DNA of 64,000 nucleotides from PALSA-693 sp963781155 (lineage in GTDB: Bacteria; Actinomycetota; Acidimicrobiia; Acidimicrobiales; Palsa-688). Positions within the stretch are counted from its first letter, which is position 1. Each line of letters begins with the position of its first letter. The notes beneath the pieces are model-generated. The model ran no database searches. It saw only the letters and a list, made by a program, of their open reading frames with translations, and was not told where the DNA came from. Position numbers and translations under genes: made by a program. Location: contig CAWAEC010000014.1 of the NCBI GenBank assembly GCA_963781155.1, positions 186,001-250,000 on the forward strand, in the 5' to 3' direction. Below, piece by piece: positions 8,553 to 16,357 of this stretch.

Positions 8553-9421
8553 CCGTTTCGTTCGGGCTTGACTCGCAGGAGTCCTTCTTGCACGACCGAG
8601 ACGGCGAGCGCACCATCCCGCGTGAAGATCGTCGCCGTCGCCAATCCTCTTGCATTCGCTGCGGTCGGGCTGTTCTGGTCGTACAGCAGCCACTCGTCAG
8701 CCCGGAACGGACGGTGGAACCACATGGCGTGGTCCAGGCTGGCCTGGCTGCCCTGCGTCCAGATCAACCCGTGCGGCGCCATGATGGTGTCGAGCAACGT
8801 CATGTCACTGGCGTAGGCGACCATGCAGGCGTGAAGGAGGGGCTCGTCCGGTAGCTTTCCGTCCGTTCGCATCCACATGCGATGGTGGGGCTGGCGGGGC
8901 GCGGAGTCGGGCGTGGTCCGGATGGGTTCGCCGATGTGGCGGACGTCGATGGGTCGGGGCCGGGCGTACCACCACCCGAGCGCCTCGGCGTGCGGCGCCA
9001 ACTGCTCGCCCCAGGTGGGCAGCGTTTCCGGGTCCGGCGCATCGGGTACTTGTTGCTGGTGGCTCACCCCTTCCTCGGGCACATGAAACGAGGCGGACAG
9101 GTGGAAGATCGCCTCCCCACGCTGGATGGCCGCTACTCGCCGGGTGGTGAAAGACTTCCCGTCGCGGATGCGGTCCACCTGGTAGAGGATCGGGACCTTG
9201 GGGTCGCCAGGGCGAAGAAAGTAGGCGTGCAAGCTGTGCACCGGGCGTTCCTCGCCGGCGCCGTCATCAGCCGTGCGGCCGGCCGCGATCAGGGCCTGGG
9301 CAGCGACCTGACCTCCGAACACTCGCAGACGGTCCTCGGGCGGGCTGGTGCCCCGGAAGAGGTCGACTTCGAGGGGTTCGAGGTCGAGCAGGTGCACCAG
9401 TTCGTCGAGGGCGGCGGTCAC
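8549..9421 (-). CDS. Acyl-CoA thioesterase II (TesB-like)
   Basis: A 290-residue double hot-dog thioesterase that hydrolyses acyl-CoA to free fatty acid and CoA. The first hot-dog carries VFGGQVAAQALIAAGRT and HSLHAYFLRPGD...GKSFTTRRVAAIQRG, and the second carries ASDMTLLDTIMAPHGL and SLDHAMWFHRPF with the catalytic Asp region, ending in VVQEGLLR. All are typical of the TesB family. Full family length. GTG start at 9421 with GGAGGG immediately upstream and CATTAT 6 nt before it. Its stop codon overlaps the stop of citrate synthase by 4 bp (8549-8552). Divergent from the GtrA gene. Confidence 0.9.
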   Translation of the reverse strand: MTAALDELVHLLDLEPLEVDLFRGTSPPEDRLRVFGGQVAAQALIAAGRTADDGAGEERPVHSLHAYFLRPGDPKVPILYQVDRIRDGKSFTTRRVAAIQRGEAIFHLSASFHVPEEGVSHQQQVPDAPDPETLPTWGEQLAPHAEALGWWYARPRPIDVRHIGEPIRTTPDSAPRQPHHRMWMRTDGKLPDEPLLHACMVAYASDMTLLDTIMAPHGLIWTQGSQASLDHAMWFHRPFRADEWLLYDQNSPTAANARGLATATIFTRDGALAVSVVQEGLLRVKPERNG

Positions 9422-9477
9422 CCCTCCATAATGGCCCGCCGCTGGCAGAACCCTGATCTCCGATAGCCTCAGGGGGC

Positions 9478-9981
9478 GTGGTCATGACCTTCTCGGACGT
9501 ATTGGACAAGTTCCGCGGTCCGGAGGGTCGCAAGCTGTACCGGTACTCCCTGGCGTCGGTGGTCGCCGTCATCATCAGTGTCGTACTGCTGGTGTTCTTC
9601 AATGGCGTGATCGGTCTCAGCGCGTGGATATCCAGCACGCTCGCTACCGCCATCGCGGCCGTGCCGAACTACGAGATGAACCGGAAATGGGCATGGGGCA
9701 AGAGCGGCAAGAGCCATATCTGGAAAGAAGTGGTGCCGTTTTGGGCCTTGGCCTTCCTGGGGTGGGGAATTTCGACGGTGTCGGTGCACCTCATGGAAAA
9801 CTACGCCAAGGCTCATCATTTCAGTCACCTGGCTTCCACGGCTTCGGTGACCGTCGTCTACATCGCCGCGTTCGGGGTCTTGTGGATCGGCAAGTTCGTC
9901 ATCTTCAACAAGGTGCTGTTCGTGCATCACCTGGAGGATTTGCCGCCGGAGCTTGATGGTCGCTCCGGCGTTCGGTTCTGA
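9478..9981 (+). CDS. GtrA-like family membrane protein
   Basis: A 167-residue protein with four predicted membrane helices and the GtrA hallmark VPNYEMNRKWAW (about residues 61-72). GtrA-like proteins help move or present polyprenyl-phosphate-linked sugars across the membrane for surface glycan modification. This fits the GT2, GT4 and methyltransferase genes that follow. TAGCCT (9464-9469) lies 8 nt before GTG 9478, pointing to a leaderless start there; ATG 9484 is an alternative. First gene of the 9.5-14.5 kb envelope-like cluster. Confidence 0.8.
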   Translation: MVMTFSDVLDKFRGPEGRKLYRYSLASVVAVIISVVLLVFFNGVIGLSAWISSTLATAIAAVPNYEMNRKWAWGKSGKSHIWKEVVPFWALAFLGWGISTVSVHLMENYAKAHHFSHLASTASVTVVYIAAFGVLWIGKFVIFNKVLFVHHLEDLPPELDGRSGVRF

Positions 9982-9995
9982 CCGGTCGGCTCCTG

Positions 9996-10637
9996 GTGGA
10001 TGCGGACCTGATCGCCTGCGCCCGGTCGGTCCGGGGATTCATGCCCGACGACGAGGGGATGGCGTTGTACCGGGTCGGCCTGGTGGCAGCGGGCAGCGGC
10101 CTCGGACCCCTCCTCGAAGTCGGTACGTACTGTGGAAAGTCAGCCGTCTACCTGGGTGCCGCGGCCCGCGAGGTTGGCGCCGTGCTGGTGACCGTCGACC
10201 ATCACCGCGGCTCGGAGGAGAATCAGGCGGGCTGGGAGCACCATGACGACACCGTGGTCGATCCCCGCACCGGCCGTATGGACACGCTGCCTTTCGCCCG
10301 GGCCAGTATTGAGGCGGCCGGGCTCGAAGACCATGTGATCCTGGTGGTCGGCGGCTCGACGACCGTGGCGTCAGCGTGGAGCACGCCGCTCGCCCTCTTG
10401 TTCATCGACGGCGGCCATGGGGAGCAGGTGGCCTGGGCGGACTACCGGGCCTGGGCTCCGAAGGTCGCGGCGGGGGGATGGATGGCCATCCACGACGTCT
10501 TCCCGGATCCGGCCGATGGTGGGCGACCCCCGTACGAGCTCTACTGTGACGCCCTTTCTTCCGGGGCGTGGACCGAAGCCGAGGCGCTCGGGTGCGGGAG
10601 TTTGCGGGTTCTGTGTCACCGGCCGCCATCAGGCTGA
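9996..10637 (+). CDS. Class I SAM-dependent methyltransferase
   Basis: A 213-residue Rossmann methyltransferase. Motif I is LLEVGTYCGKSAVYLG (about residues 39-54), with VLVTVDHHRG as the strand-2 acidic motif and LALLFIDGGHGEQVAWADY (about 133-151) in the position of the post-catalytic strand. The latter is typical of the Methyltransf_24 / cephalosporin hydroxylase-like group that acts on sugars or small molecules. It starts with GTG 14 bp after the GtrA gene and is probably co-transcribed with it. The acceptor is unknown; a cell-surface sugar is a reasonable inference from its neighbours. Confidence 0.75.
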   Translation: MDADLIACARSVRGFMPDDEGMALYRVGLVAAGSGLGPLLEVGTYCGKSAVYLGAAAREVGAVLVTVDHHRGSEENQAGWEHHDDTVVDPRTGRMDTLPFARASIEAAGLEDHVILVVGGSTTVASAWSTPLALLFIDGGHGEQVAWADYRAWAPKVAAGGWMAIHDVFPDPADGGRPPYELYCDALSSGAWTEAEALGCGSLRVLCHRPPSG

Positions 10638-10648
10638 CGGGCGGCCAT

Positions 10649-11335
10649 TCAGAGGGACAAACGAAGGCGGACCAGCCCGATCAGTGAGCGCGGGATCCGG
10701 CCGGCAATCGGGGTCCGCGGCGGCCGCTGGTCAGTCACGGTGACCGGCAGTTCCCGCACCGGCAGTCCGGACCGCTCGGCCCGGAGAATCAGCTCCGTGT
10801 CGAAGATGTCGCCGCCGAACTGGCAGGCCTCGACCAACGGCAGCAGCGGCGCACGCGACAGCACCTTCACACCGTGGGTGTCACTCACCTGAAGCCCGAA
10901 GCCGTGGCGCAGCACGAAGGAGAACACCGCCGTTACCGCCCGCCGCCCCGAAGGGCGATGATCGTGGGAGCCGGGGCTGCGCTTCGATCCGACCACGATT
11001 GCGGCGTTGCCGCCCTGGACGAGCGGCACCGCCTCGTCGAAGAAGGTGAGGTCGACGAAGTCGACGTCAAAGTTGACGACTACCTCCCCGCCCGCGGCCA
11101 GGAACCCGCTCCTGAGGGCTCGGCCGTAGTCTGCCAGCGGAGCTCGCAGGGCCCGGACTTCGGGAAAGGTGCGGGCGAGCTCCTGCGCCTCCTCCGCGGT
11201 GTCATCCGTCGAACCGTTTTCGGCGATGAGGACCTCGAACGGAACCCCGCGATCTCTCAGGCCCGCGACGACCGTCTTGACGGCCGGCTCGAGGTAGCCG
11301 TGCTCGTTGTGAGCGGGCATGACGATCGAGATCAT
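10649..11335 (-). CDS. Glycosyltransferase family 2
   Basis: A 228-residue GT-A glycosyltransferase. It begins MISIVMPAHNEHGYL and continues VLIAENGSTDDTAEEA, YGRALRSGFLAAGGEVVVNFDVD with the DxD-type nucleotide-sugar motif, and DTHGVKVLSRA. It resembles the polyprenyl-phosphate mannosyl/glucosyl transferases (DPM1-like) but without C-terminal membrane helices, so it would be a soluble or peripheral enzyme. TAGCAT on the minus strand (11350-11345) lies 9 nt before ATG 11335, suggesting a leaderless transcript. Divergent from the GT4 gene and convergent with the methyltransferase. Confidence 0.82.
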   Translation of the reverse strand: MISIVMPAHNEHGYLEPAVKTVVAGLRDRGVPFEVLIAENGSTDDTAEEAQELARTFPEVRALRAPLADYGRALRSGFLAAGGEVVVNFDVDFVDLTFFDEAVPLVQGGNAAIVVGSKRSPGSHDHRPSGRRAVTAVFSFVLRHGFGLQVSDTHGVKVLSRAPLLPLVEACQFGGDIFDTELILRAERSGLPVRELPVTVTDQRPPRTPIAGRIPRSLIGLVRLRLSL

Positions 11336-11435
11336 GGCCGACTCATGCTAAAAGGTCCCTTCCCGCTATGGGCTGCGGCCTTCCGATCGGCGCCAGCTTG
11401 ACCGGCAACCGCGCTCCGACAACAGTCTGTACCTC

Positions 11436-12722
11436 ATGGCCGGACCCACCTCGCTCCGGGTCGCCCTTCTGGTCTACCGAGGCAACCCCCACTCGGGCGG
11501 TCAGGGTGTGTACACGCGCTACCTGTCGCGGGAGCTCGTCAATCTCGGCCATCAGGTGACGGTCTTCGCCGGCCAACCCTGGCCGATCCTGGACGAGGGC
11601 GTGGGCTACGTCCCCGTTCCCAGCCTCGACCTGTACCGCCAACCCGATCCGTTCCGGATACCCATGCCCTGGGAATTCCGCTCCCGCATCGATGTCGCCG
11701 AGTTCGCCCTGATGTGCACGGCCGGGTTCCCGGAGCCCCTCACCTTCAGCTGGCGGGTGCGGCGGGCCCTGGCCGCCCGGCCCGGGCAGTTCGACGTCGT
11801 CCACGACAATCAGACCTTCGGTCGGGGCCTGCTCGGGGTCATGGCCGACGGTTGGCCGCTGCTCGGGACCTGCCACCATCCGATCACGGTCGACCGGGCG
11901 CTCGACCTCGAGCACGCCGAGAACTGGCGGCGGCGGCTCACGCTGCGCCGTTGGTATGGCTTCCTGGCGATGCAGAAACGGGTCGCCCGGCGGATTCCTC
12001 GAATCCTCACGGTGTCCTCGTCGTCGAAACGAGACATCGTCGGCCAATACGGCATCGCGCCGCAGCAGCTCGAGGTCGTTCCCATCGGCGCAGACCACAC
12101 GCACTTCCGGCCGCATCCAGAAATCGGTCGGGTCCCCGGGCGGATCATGACGACGGCCAGCGCAGACGTGCCGTTCAAGGGACTGCTTCCCCTGGTGGAA
12201 GCGGTGGCCAAGTTGCGAACGGAGCGCCCCGAGGCCCACCTGGTGGTGGTCGGGCGTCTGCGGGCGGAGAGCCCGGTGGCGGCGGCGATCCGGCGTCTCG
12301 GCCTGTCCGGGGCGGTGAGGTTCGAATCGGGCGTCAGCGATGACCGCATGGTGGCGCTGTACGCGGAGGCGTGCGTTGCGGTTGTCCCCTCCCTCTACGA
12401 GGGCTTCTCGCTGCCCGCTGTGGAAGCCATGGCGTGCGGGGTTCCCCTGGTGGCCACGACCGGGGGCGCCCTCCCCGAAGTTGTCGGTGCGGACGGCGCG
12501 ACCGGGCTTCTGGTCGCACCCGGCGATCCGAGCGCCCTGGCCGGGGCCATCCGCGCCATCCTCGACGAGCCGGAACTTGCCGCTCGGCTGTCCGAGGCGG
12601 GCCGGCAGCGCGTTCTGGATCGGTTCACCTGGCAAGCGTGCGCCCGGGCGACGGCTGAGAGCTACCGGTGGACGATCGAGCATCACCGGGCGTCCGGACG
12701 GCAGCTGCCGGTTCCGTGCTGA
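11436..12722 (+). CDS. Glycosyltransferase family 4 (GT-B fold)
   Basis: A 428-residue GT-B enzyme. The N-terminal acceptor domain starts VALLVYRGNPHSGGQGVYTR with the Gly-rich loop of GT4 enzymes. The C-terminal donor domain contains the EX7E-type motif VPSLYEGFSLPAVEAMACG (about residues 313-331), PLVATTGGALPEVVG and the closing helical tail. It should transfer a sugar from an activated nucleotide sugar to a lipid or glycan acceptor. Its last codons overlap the next methyltransferase start (GTGCTGA), indicating translational coupling with the two downstream genes. Confidence 0.85.
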   Translation: MAGPTSLRVALLVYRGNPHSGGQGVYTRYLSRELVNLGHQVTVFAGQPWPILDEGVGYVPVPSLDLYRQPDPFRIPMPWEFRSRIDVAEFALMCTAGFPEPLTFSWRVRRALAARPGQFDVVHDNQTFGRGLLGVMADGWPLLGTCHHPITVDRALDLEHAENWRRRLTLRRWYGFLAMQKRVARRIPRILTVSSSSKRDIVGQYGIAPQQLEVVPIGADHTHFRPHPEIGRVPGRIMTTASADVPFKGLLPLVEAVAKLRTERPEAHLVVVGRLRAESPVAAAIRRLGLSGAVRFESGVSDDRMVALYAEACVAVVPSLYEGFSLPAVEAMACGVPLVATTGGALPEVVGADGATGLLVAPGDPSALAGAIRAILDEPELAARLSEAGRQRVLDRFTWQACARATAESYRWTIEHHRASGRQLPVPC

Positions 12723-13435
12723 CGGTTCGCTACGAGCGGCTCGGGGTCCGGATGGGGGACCGGCTCCTGGACCTCGGAGCCGGCGGAGGGCGCCACGCGT
12801 TCGAAGCGGAGCGACGGGGAGCCCGGGTCGTTGCCCTGGATGCGGACGCCGTTCAGGTCAAAGACGCAGCCGCCATGTTGCGTGCGATCGCCGTCGAGGA
12901 GCCCGGCGTCGAGGAGAGGGGCGGGAGCGGTGCTGCCGTTGTCGGTGACGCCCTGCGCCTCCCGTTCCCCTCCGACGCCTTCGACCGGGTCATCGCGGCG
13001 GAAGTGCTCGAGCACATTCCCGAGGATCGGGCCGCGATACGCGAGCTGGCCCGGGTGCTGCGGCCGGGCGGCACCATCGCCGTCACCGTGCCGCGCTGGT
13101 GGCCGGAGCTGGTGACGTGGGCACTCTCCGATGACTACCACCAGACCCCCGGCGGCCACGTGCGCATCTACCGCCGCCGGGTACTCGAGGAGCGGCTCCG
13201 GGCGAGCGGTCTGCGGCCGTACGCCAGTCACCATGCGCACGCGCTCCACAGCCCGTACTGGTGGCTTCGGGCCTACGTCGGAGTGGAAAACGACGCGCAT
13301 GCCGGGGTGCGCGCCTACCACCGGGTGCTGGTCTGGGATATCACCGCCCATACCGTGATGACCCGGGTGCCAGAGGCGATGCTCAACCCGGTGCTGGGGA
13401 AAAGCCTGGTGGTCTACCTCCGGAAGCCGCGTTGA
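12716..13435 (+). CDS. Class I SAM-dependent methyltransferase
   Basis: A protein of about 239 residues starting at GTG 12716 and overlapping the GT4 stop by 7 nt. Motif I is LLDLGAGGGRHAFEAERRGA (about residues 18-37), with VVALDAD as the acidic post-I strand. FDRVIAAEVLEHIPED and LRPGGTIAVTVPRWWPE are the classic Methyltransf_11 motifs II and III. The acceptor is unknown. Tight coupling to a GT4 upstream and an alpha-barrel protein downstream suggests it modifies a surface glycan or glycolipid intermediate. Confidence 0.8.
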   Translation: MLTVRYERLGVRMGDRLLDLGAGGGRHAFEAERRGARVVALDADAVQVKDAAAMLRAIAVEEPGVEERGGSGAAVVGDALRLPFPSDAFDRVIAAEVLEHIPEDRAAIRELARVLRPGGTIAVTVPRWWPELVTWALSDDYHQTPGGHVRIYRRRVLEERLRASGLRPYASHHAHALHSPYWWLRAYVGVENDAHAGVRAYHRVLVWDITAHTVMTRVPEAMLNPVLGKSLVVYLRKPR

Positions 13436-14481
13436 GCGCCCCGCTGACCCCGGCCGAGATCGGCCGGACGGCGTCGTGGATTGCCGCTGTCCAGCTGCCG
13501 AACGGCATGATCCCCTGGTACCCGGGTGGGCATGCCGACCCGTGGAACCACACCGAGTCGGCCATGGCCCTGGCGGTCGCGGGTCGGCACCGGCAGGCGG
13601 AGCGAGCGTTCGAGTGGCTGTCCTCGAGCCAGCTGCCCGATGGCACCTGGTGCCGCTACCACCTGGCGGACGGGATCGAGGATCCCCGGCGGGACCCCAA
13701 CGTCGGCGCGTACGTCGCGACGGGGACCTGGTGGTATTACCTTTGCACCGGCGACAGCGGGCTCCTCGAAGGCATGTGGCCGGTCATCGACGCGGCGATC
13801 GGCTTCGCCCTCCGGCTGCAGCAGCCGGGCGGGGAGGTGTTGTGGTCGATGGATCCCGACGGGCACCTGGGCCGGTACGCCCTGCTGACGAGTACCTCGT
13901 CCATTCACCACAGCCTGCGCTGCGCCATCGCAGTGGCCGAACATTTGGGGTTCGAGCGGCCTGACTGGGAGCTCGCTGCGGACCGGATGGTCGAGGCCAT
14001 CGTGCACCGCCCCGGCGGTTTCGCGCCGAAGCACCGTTGGGCGATGGACTGGTACTACCCCGTCCTGTCGGGCGCCCTGGCCGGCGAAGCCGGGCGTGAG
14101 CGCCTGGACGGCCGCTGGTCGGAGTTCGTGTCCGACGGTCTCGGGGTGCGCTGCGTCGCGGACCAGGACTGGGTAACGGCGGCCGAGACGGCCGAGTGTG
14201 TCATGGCGCTCGACGCGGTCGGTCGGCGTGACCAGGCGACCTCGTTGCTCGACTGGACCCGGCATTTTCGCCACGAGGACGGGGGGTACTGGACGGGGTG
14301 CGTGCACCCGCAGTGCGTTCGTTACCCGGGCGGGGAGCGCAGTACCTATACCGCGGCCGCCGTACTCCTGGCGGACCACGTCCTGTACGGCTACGGCAGC
14401 AGCGCCGGGCTCTTTCGGGGTGAGACCCTTCCCGGCGTGGTCGACGTGGCGGTGGCTCCTGAGCCCCTCTCGGAGGGCTGA
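13432..14481 (+). CDS. Alpha/alpha-barrel protein, prenyltransferase/glycoside-hydrolase-like
   Basis: A 349-residue soluble protein starting with TTG 13432, whose TGA-overlapping TTGA couples it to the methyltransferase upstream. It contains repeated helical units with aromatic, acidic motifs (NGMIPWYPGGHADPWNHTESAMAL, split by turns; LPDGTWCRYH; YVATGTWWYYLCTGD; HRWAMDWYYPVLSG; FRHEDGGYWTG). This pattern is seen in (alpha/alpha)6 barrels such as squalene/prenyl cyclase repeats and GH15/GH88-like proteins. It could act on a polyprenyl-linked or free oligosaccharide made by the cluster, but I cannot identify catalytic residues with confidence. Confidence 0.6.
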   Translation: MSAPLTPAEIGRTASWIAAVQLPNGMIPWYPGGHADPWNHTESAMALAVAGRHRQAERAFEWLSSSQLPDGTWCRYHLADGIEDPRRDPNVGAYVATGTWWYYLCTGDSGLLEGMWPVIDAAIGFALRLQQPGGEVLWSMDPDGHLGRYALLTSTSSIHHSLRCAIAVAEHLGFERPDWELAADRMVEAIVHRPGGFAPKHRWAMDWYYPVLSGALAGEAGRERLDGRWSEFVSDGLGVRCVADQDWVTAAETAECVMALDAVGRRDQATSLLDWTRHFRHEDGGYWTGCVHPQCVRYPGGERSTYTAAAVLLADHVLYGYGSSAGLFRGETLPGVVDVAVAPEPLSEG

Positions 14482-14545
14482 GGGCACCGTCGAGCCCATC
14501 GCCCGGACGGCCGGTCGCTAGCCCGGCCACCGAGGCGACCGAGAA

Positions 14546-14739
14546 CGACAGAGAAAGCGCCGGCGACCCCGTGTTCGGCTTTCTCTGTCGTGGCGGCTGG
14601 CCTACAGGGTTGTGGATTACGACAGAGAAAGCGCCGGCGAGCCCGTGATCTGCTTTCTCTGTCGTGGCGGCTGGCCTACAGGGTTGTGGATTACGACAGA
14701 GAAAGCGCCGGCGACCCCGTCGGGACACGTTCTCTGTCG
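14546..14739. repeat. Three tandem hairpin repeats, 74-bp period
   Basis: Each unit has the 13-bp arm CGACAGAGAAAGC and its perfect reverse complement GCTTTCTCTGTCG about 20 nt later (14546-14558/14578-14590; 14620-14632/14652-14664). The third unit (14694-14706) has a shortened right arm (14730-14739). The units are joined by the same 29-bp linker, TGGCGGCTGGCCTACAGGGT and nine more bases. A run of three near-identical stem-loops between convergent genes could end transcription from both sides or form a structured RNA. There is no following T-run. Confidence 0.85.
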
Positions 14740-14742
14740 CAT

Positions 14743-14925
14743 CGGGCGCCGCCGCCGACCCCGGGCGCGGCCGCCGACCCCGGGCGCCGGCGCCGACCCC
14801 GGGCGCCGCCGCCGACCCCGGGCGCCGCCGCCGACCCCGGGCGCGGCCGCCGACCCCGGGCGCCGCCGCCGACCCCGGGCGCCGCCGCCGACCCCGGGCG
14901 CCGCCGCCGACCCCGGGCGCCGCGT
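14743..14925. repeat. 19-bp GC-only tandem satellite
   Basis: About nine to ten head-to-tail copies of a 19-bp unit, GGGCGCCGCCGCCGACCCC, with single-base variants (CGGCC or GGCGCC in the middle). Because 19 is not a multiple of three, each frame cycles through all codon phases and stays open on both strands, which creates long false reading frames. It sits directly after the tandem hairpins and before the 3' end of hemY. No coding role is likely. Confidence 0.85.
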
Positions 14926-14953
14926 CCCTTCCGGCCCGACTCCCTCCTGTGGG

Positions 14954-16357
14954 CTACCTCGCGTGCGTTCCCGATCTCTGGATGGCCAACCGGGCCGCCC
15001 GGCGCCCCGAACCGATACAGGCCGGAATACCCGAGCCCCGATACGAGGCGCCGGCGAGGGTCACACCGGGCAGCAGTTCGCCGAGACGGGCCTCGATATC
15101 GTCCACGCGTCGGCCATGGCCCACGAAGTACTGCGGGAAGGTGTTGGGCCAGCGGGACACCCGCGACGCCACCGGGTGAAGACCGGACCCGAGCGCCGCT
15201 TCCAACTCTGCCAGCAGCCGGTCGGTGAGCTCGGCGTCGTCGAGTTCCAGCGGCCGCTCGTGACCAAAACGACCGGATGACAGGCGGACGAGCGCCTGAC
15301 CGGGATGGGTCCACTGCGGCCACTTGCTGGAGGCAAACGAACAGGCCGTCATCAGACGTCCTGATTCCTGGGGGACGAGGAATCCGTTGACCCCCGGCGG
15401 CAATCGAGCGTCGGAGAGCGCCACCGTCACGACCGCAACCGAAGCGGTGGGGATGGCGGCCAGCCCCTGCCGGACCGCACCTGGCTCCAGGAGCGCCGCC
15501 GCGACCCGTGCCGGCGTGGCGACCACCGCTGCGTCAAATGGATCGGGATCGGGGTCCACCATGACCGCGCCTCCCGGTCCGGCCCGGACCGCCGCTGCCT
15601 CCTGAGCCAGGAACCGCACCCCTCGTGTCCGCAGCGACTCGACGAGGGCGTCGACCAGTCGGCTCATTCCGCCCCGTGGCGCGAGAAACACCACACCCTC
15701 ACGAGCACCCCCGGCCCCCGGTGCCGGCCCACCGCCGTCCCGGAGGCCAAACAGCAGGCTTCTGGAGCGCGACGCCGTAGCGACCAACTGGGGGACCACC
15801 TCGGCCGCGCCCAGCTGCCGGGTCGACCCGGCGTGGATACCGCCGACCAGGGGGTCCACGAGGCGGTCGGCGACCTCCGCACCGAAACGACCGGCCACCA
15901 GTTCTCGAACCGTGAGGGTCGACGGTGGACGGCCCCGAGGCAGGACCAGGTCGAGCGCGGCTCGCGCCATGCCGGCCGGGGAAAGGATGCCACTGCTCAG
16001 CAGCGGACCAAGCTGGCGAGGGACCCCGAGCACCAGGCCATCGGGAAGGGGGCGCAGGCGGCCGCGCCACCACAGCAACGATCGACCCGCGCTGGGCGCC
16101 ACCAGTTCGCTGTCAATTCCGAGCTCCTGGCACAGCTGAACGGCCTCCGGGACGCGGGTCAGAAAGGCGTCCGGCCCTTCGTCGACCAGGTGCCCGGCGA
16201 AGTCGGTCGTGCGAATGCACCCCCCGAGCCGCCCGGGTTCGAACACGCTGACATCGACATCGGCCGGGACATTCTCGTCGCCGCGACCCGGGCCGGCGCA
16301 CAATTCCCAGGCCGCGGCCAGGCCCGCGATTCCGCCGCCGATCACCGCAACCCTCAA
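14954..16357 (-). CDS. hemY: Protoporphyrinogen/coproporphyrinogen oxidase
   Basis: A 467-residue FAD enzyme that oxidises the porphyrinogen ring in haem synthesis. In actinobacteria the usual substrate is coproporphyrinogen III (the coproporphyrin-dependent route), but sequence alone does not decide this. The N-terminus is VAVIGGGIAGLAAAWEL (FAD loop), followed by EPGRLGGCIRT and DEGPDAFLTR. The C-terminus has YRGSGIPACIGSGRRAA, the closing FAD motif of this family. It starts at TTG 16357-16355, sharing TTGA with the hemE stop, with GGAGG 8 nt upstream, so it is coupled to hemE. The 3' end abuts a satellite repeat. Confidence 0.85.
   Translation of the reverse strand: MRVAVIGGGIAGLAAAWELCAGPGRGDENVPADVDVSVFEPGRLGGCIRTTDFAGHLVDEGPDAFLTRVPEAVQLCQELGIDSELVAPSAGRSLLWWRGRLRPLPDGLVLGVPRQLGPLLSSGILSPAGMARAALDLVLPRGRPPSTLTVRELVAGRFGAEVADRLVDPLVGGIHAGSTRQLGAAEVVPQLVATASRSRSLLFGLRDGGGPAPGAGGAREGVVFLAPRGGMSRLVDALVESLRTRGVRFLAQEAAAVRAGPGGAVMVDPDPDPFDAAVVATPARVAAALLEPGAVRQGLAAIPTASVAVVTVALSDARLPPGVNGFLVPQESGRLMTACSFASSKWPQWTHPGQALVRLSSGRFGHERPLELDDAELTDRLLAELEAALGSGLHPVASRVSRWPNTFPQYFVGHGRRVDDIEARLGELLPGVTLAGASYRGSGIPACIGSGRRAARLAIQRSGTHAR

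Noticed and set aside
11343..12686. Long antisense open frame opposite the GT4 gene
   Set aside because: The plus-strand frame has clear GT4 motifs and GC codon bias; the antisense frame has no recognisable motif and is a high-GC shadow. The same applies to antisense frames at 358-1383, 18657-19754, 34245-34988 and 60839-62395.
14546..14739. CRISPR array at the 74-bp repeats
   Set aside because: The sequence between the hairpins is the same in each copy, and the units are hairpins rather than spacer-separated direct repeats.
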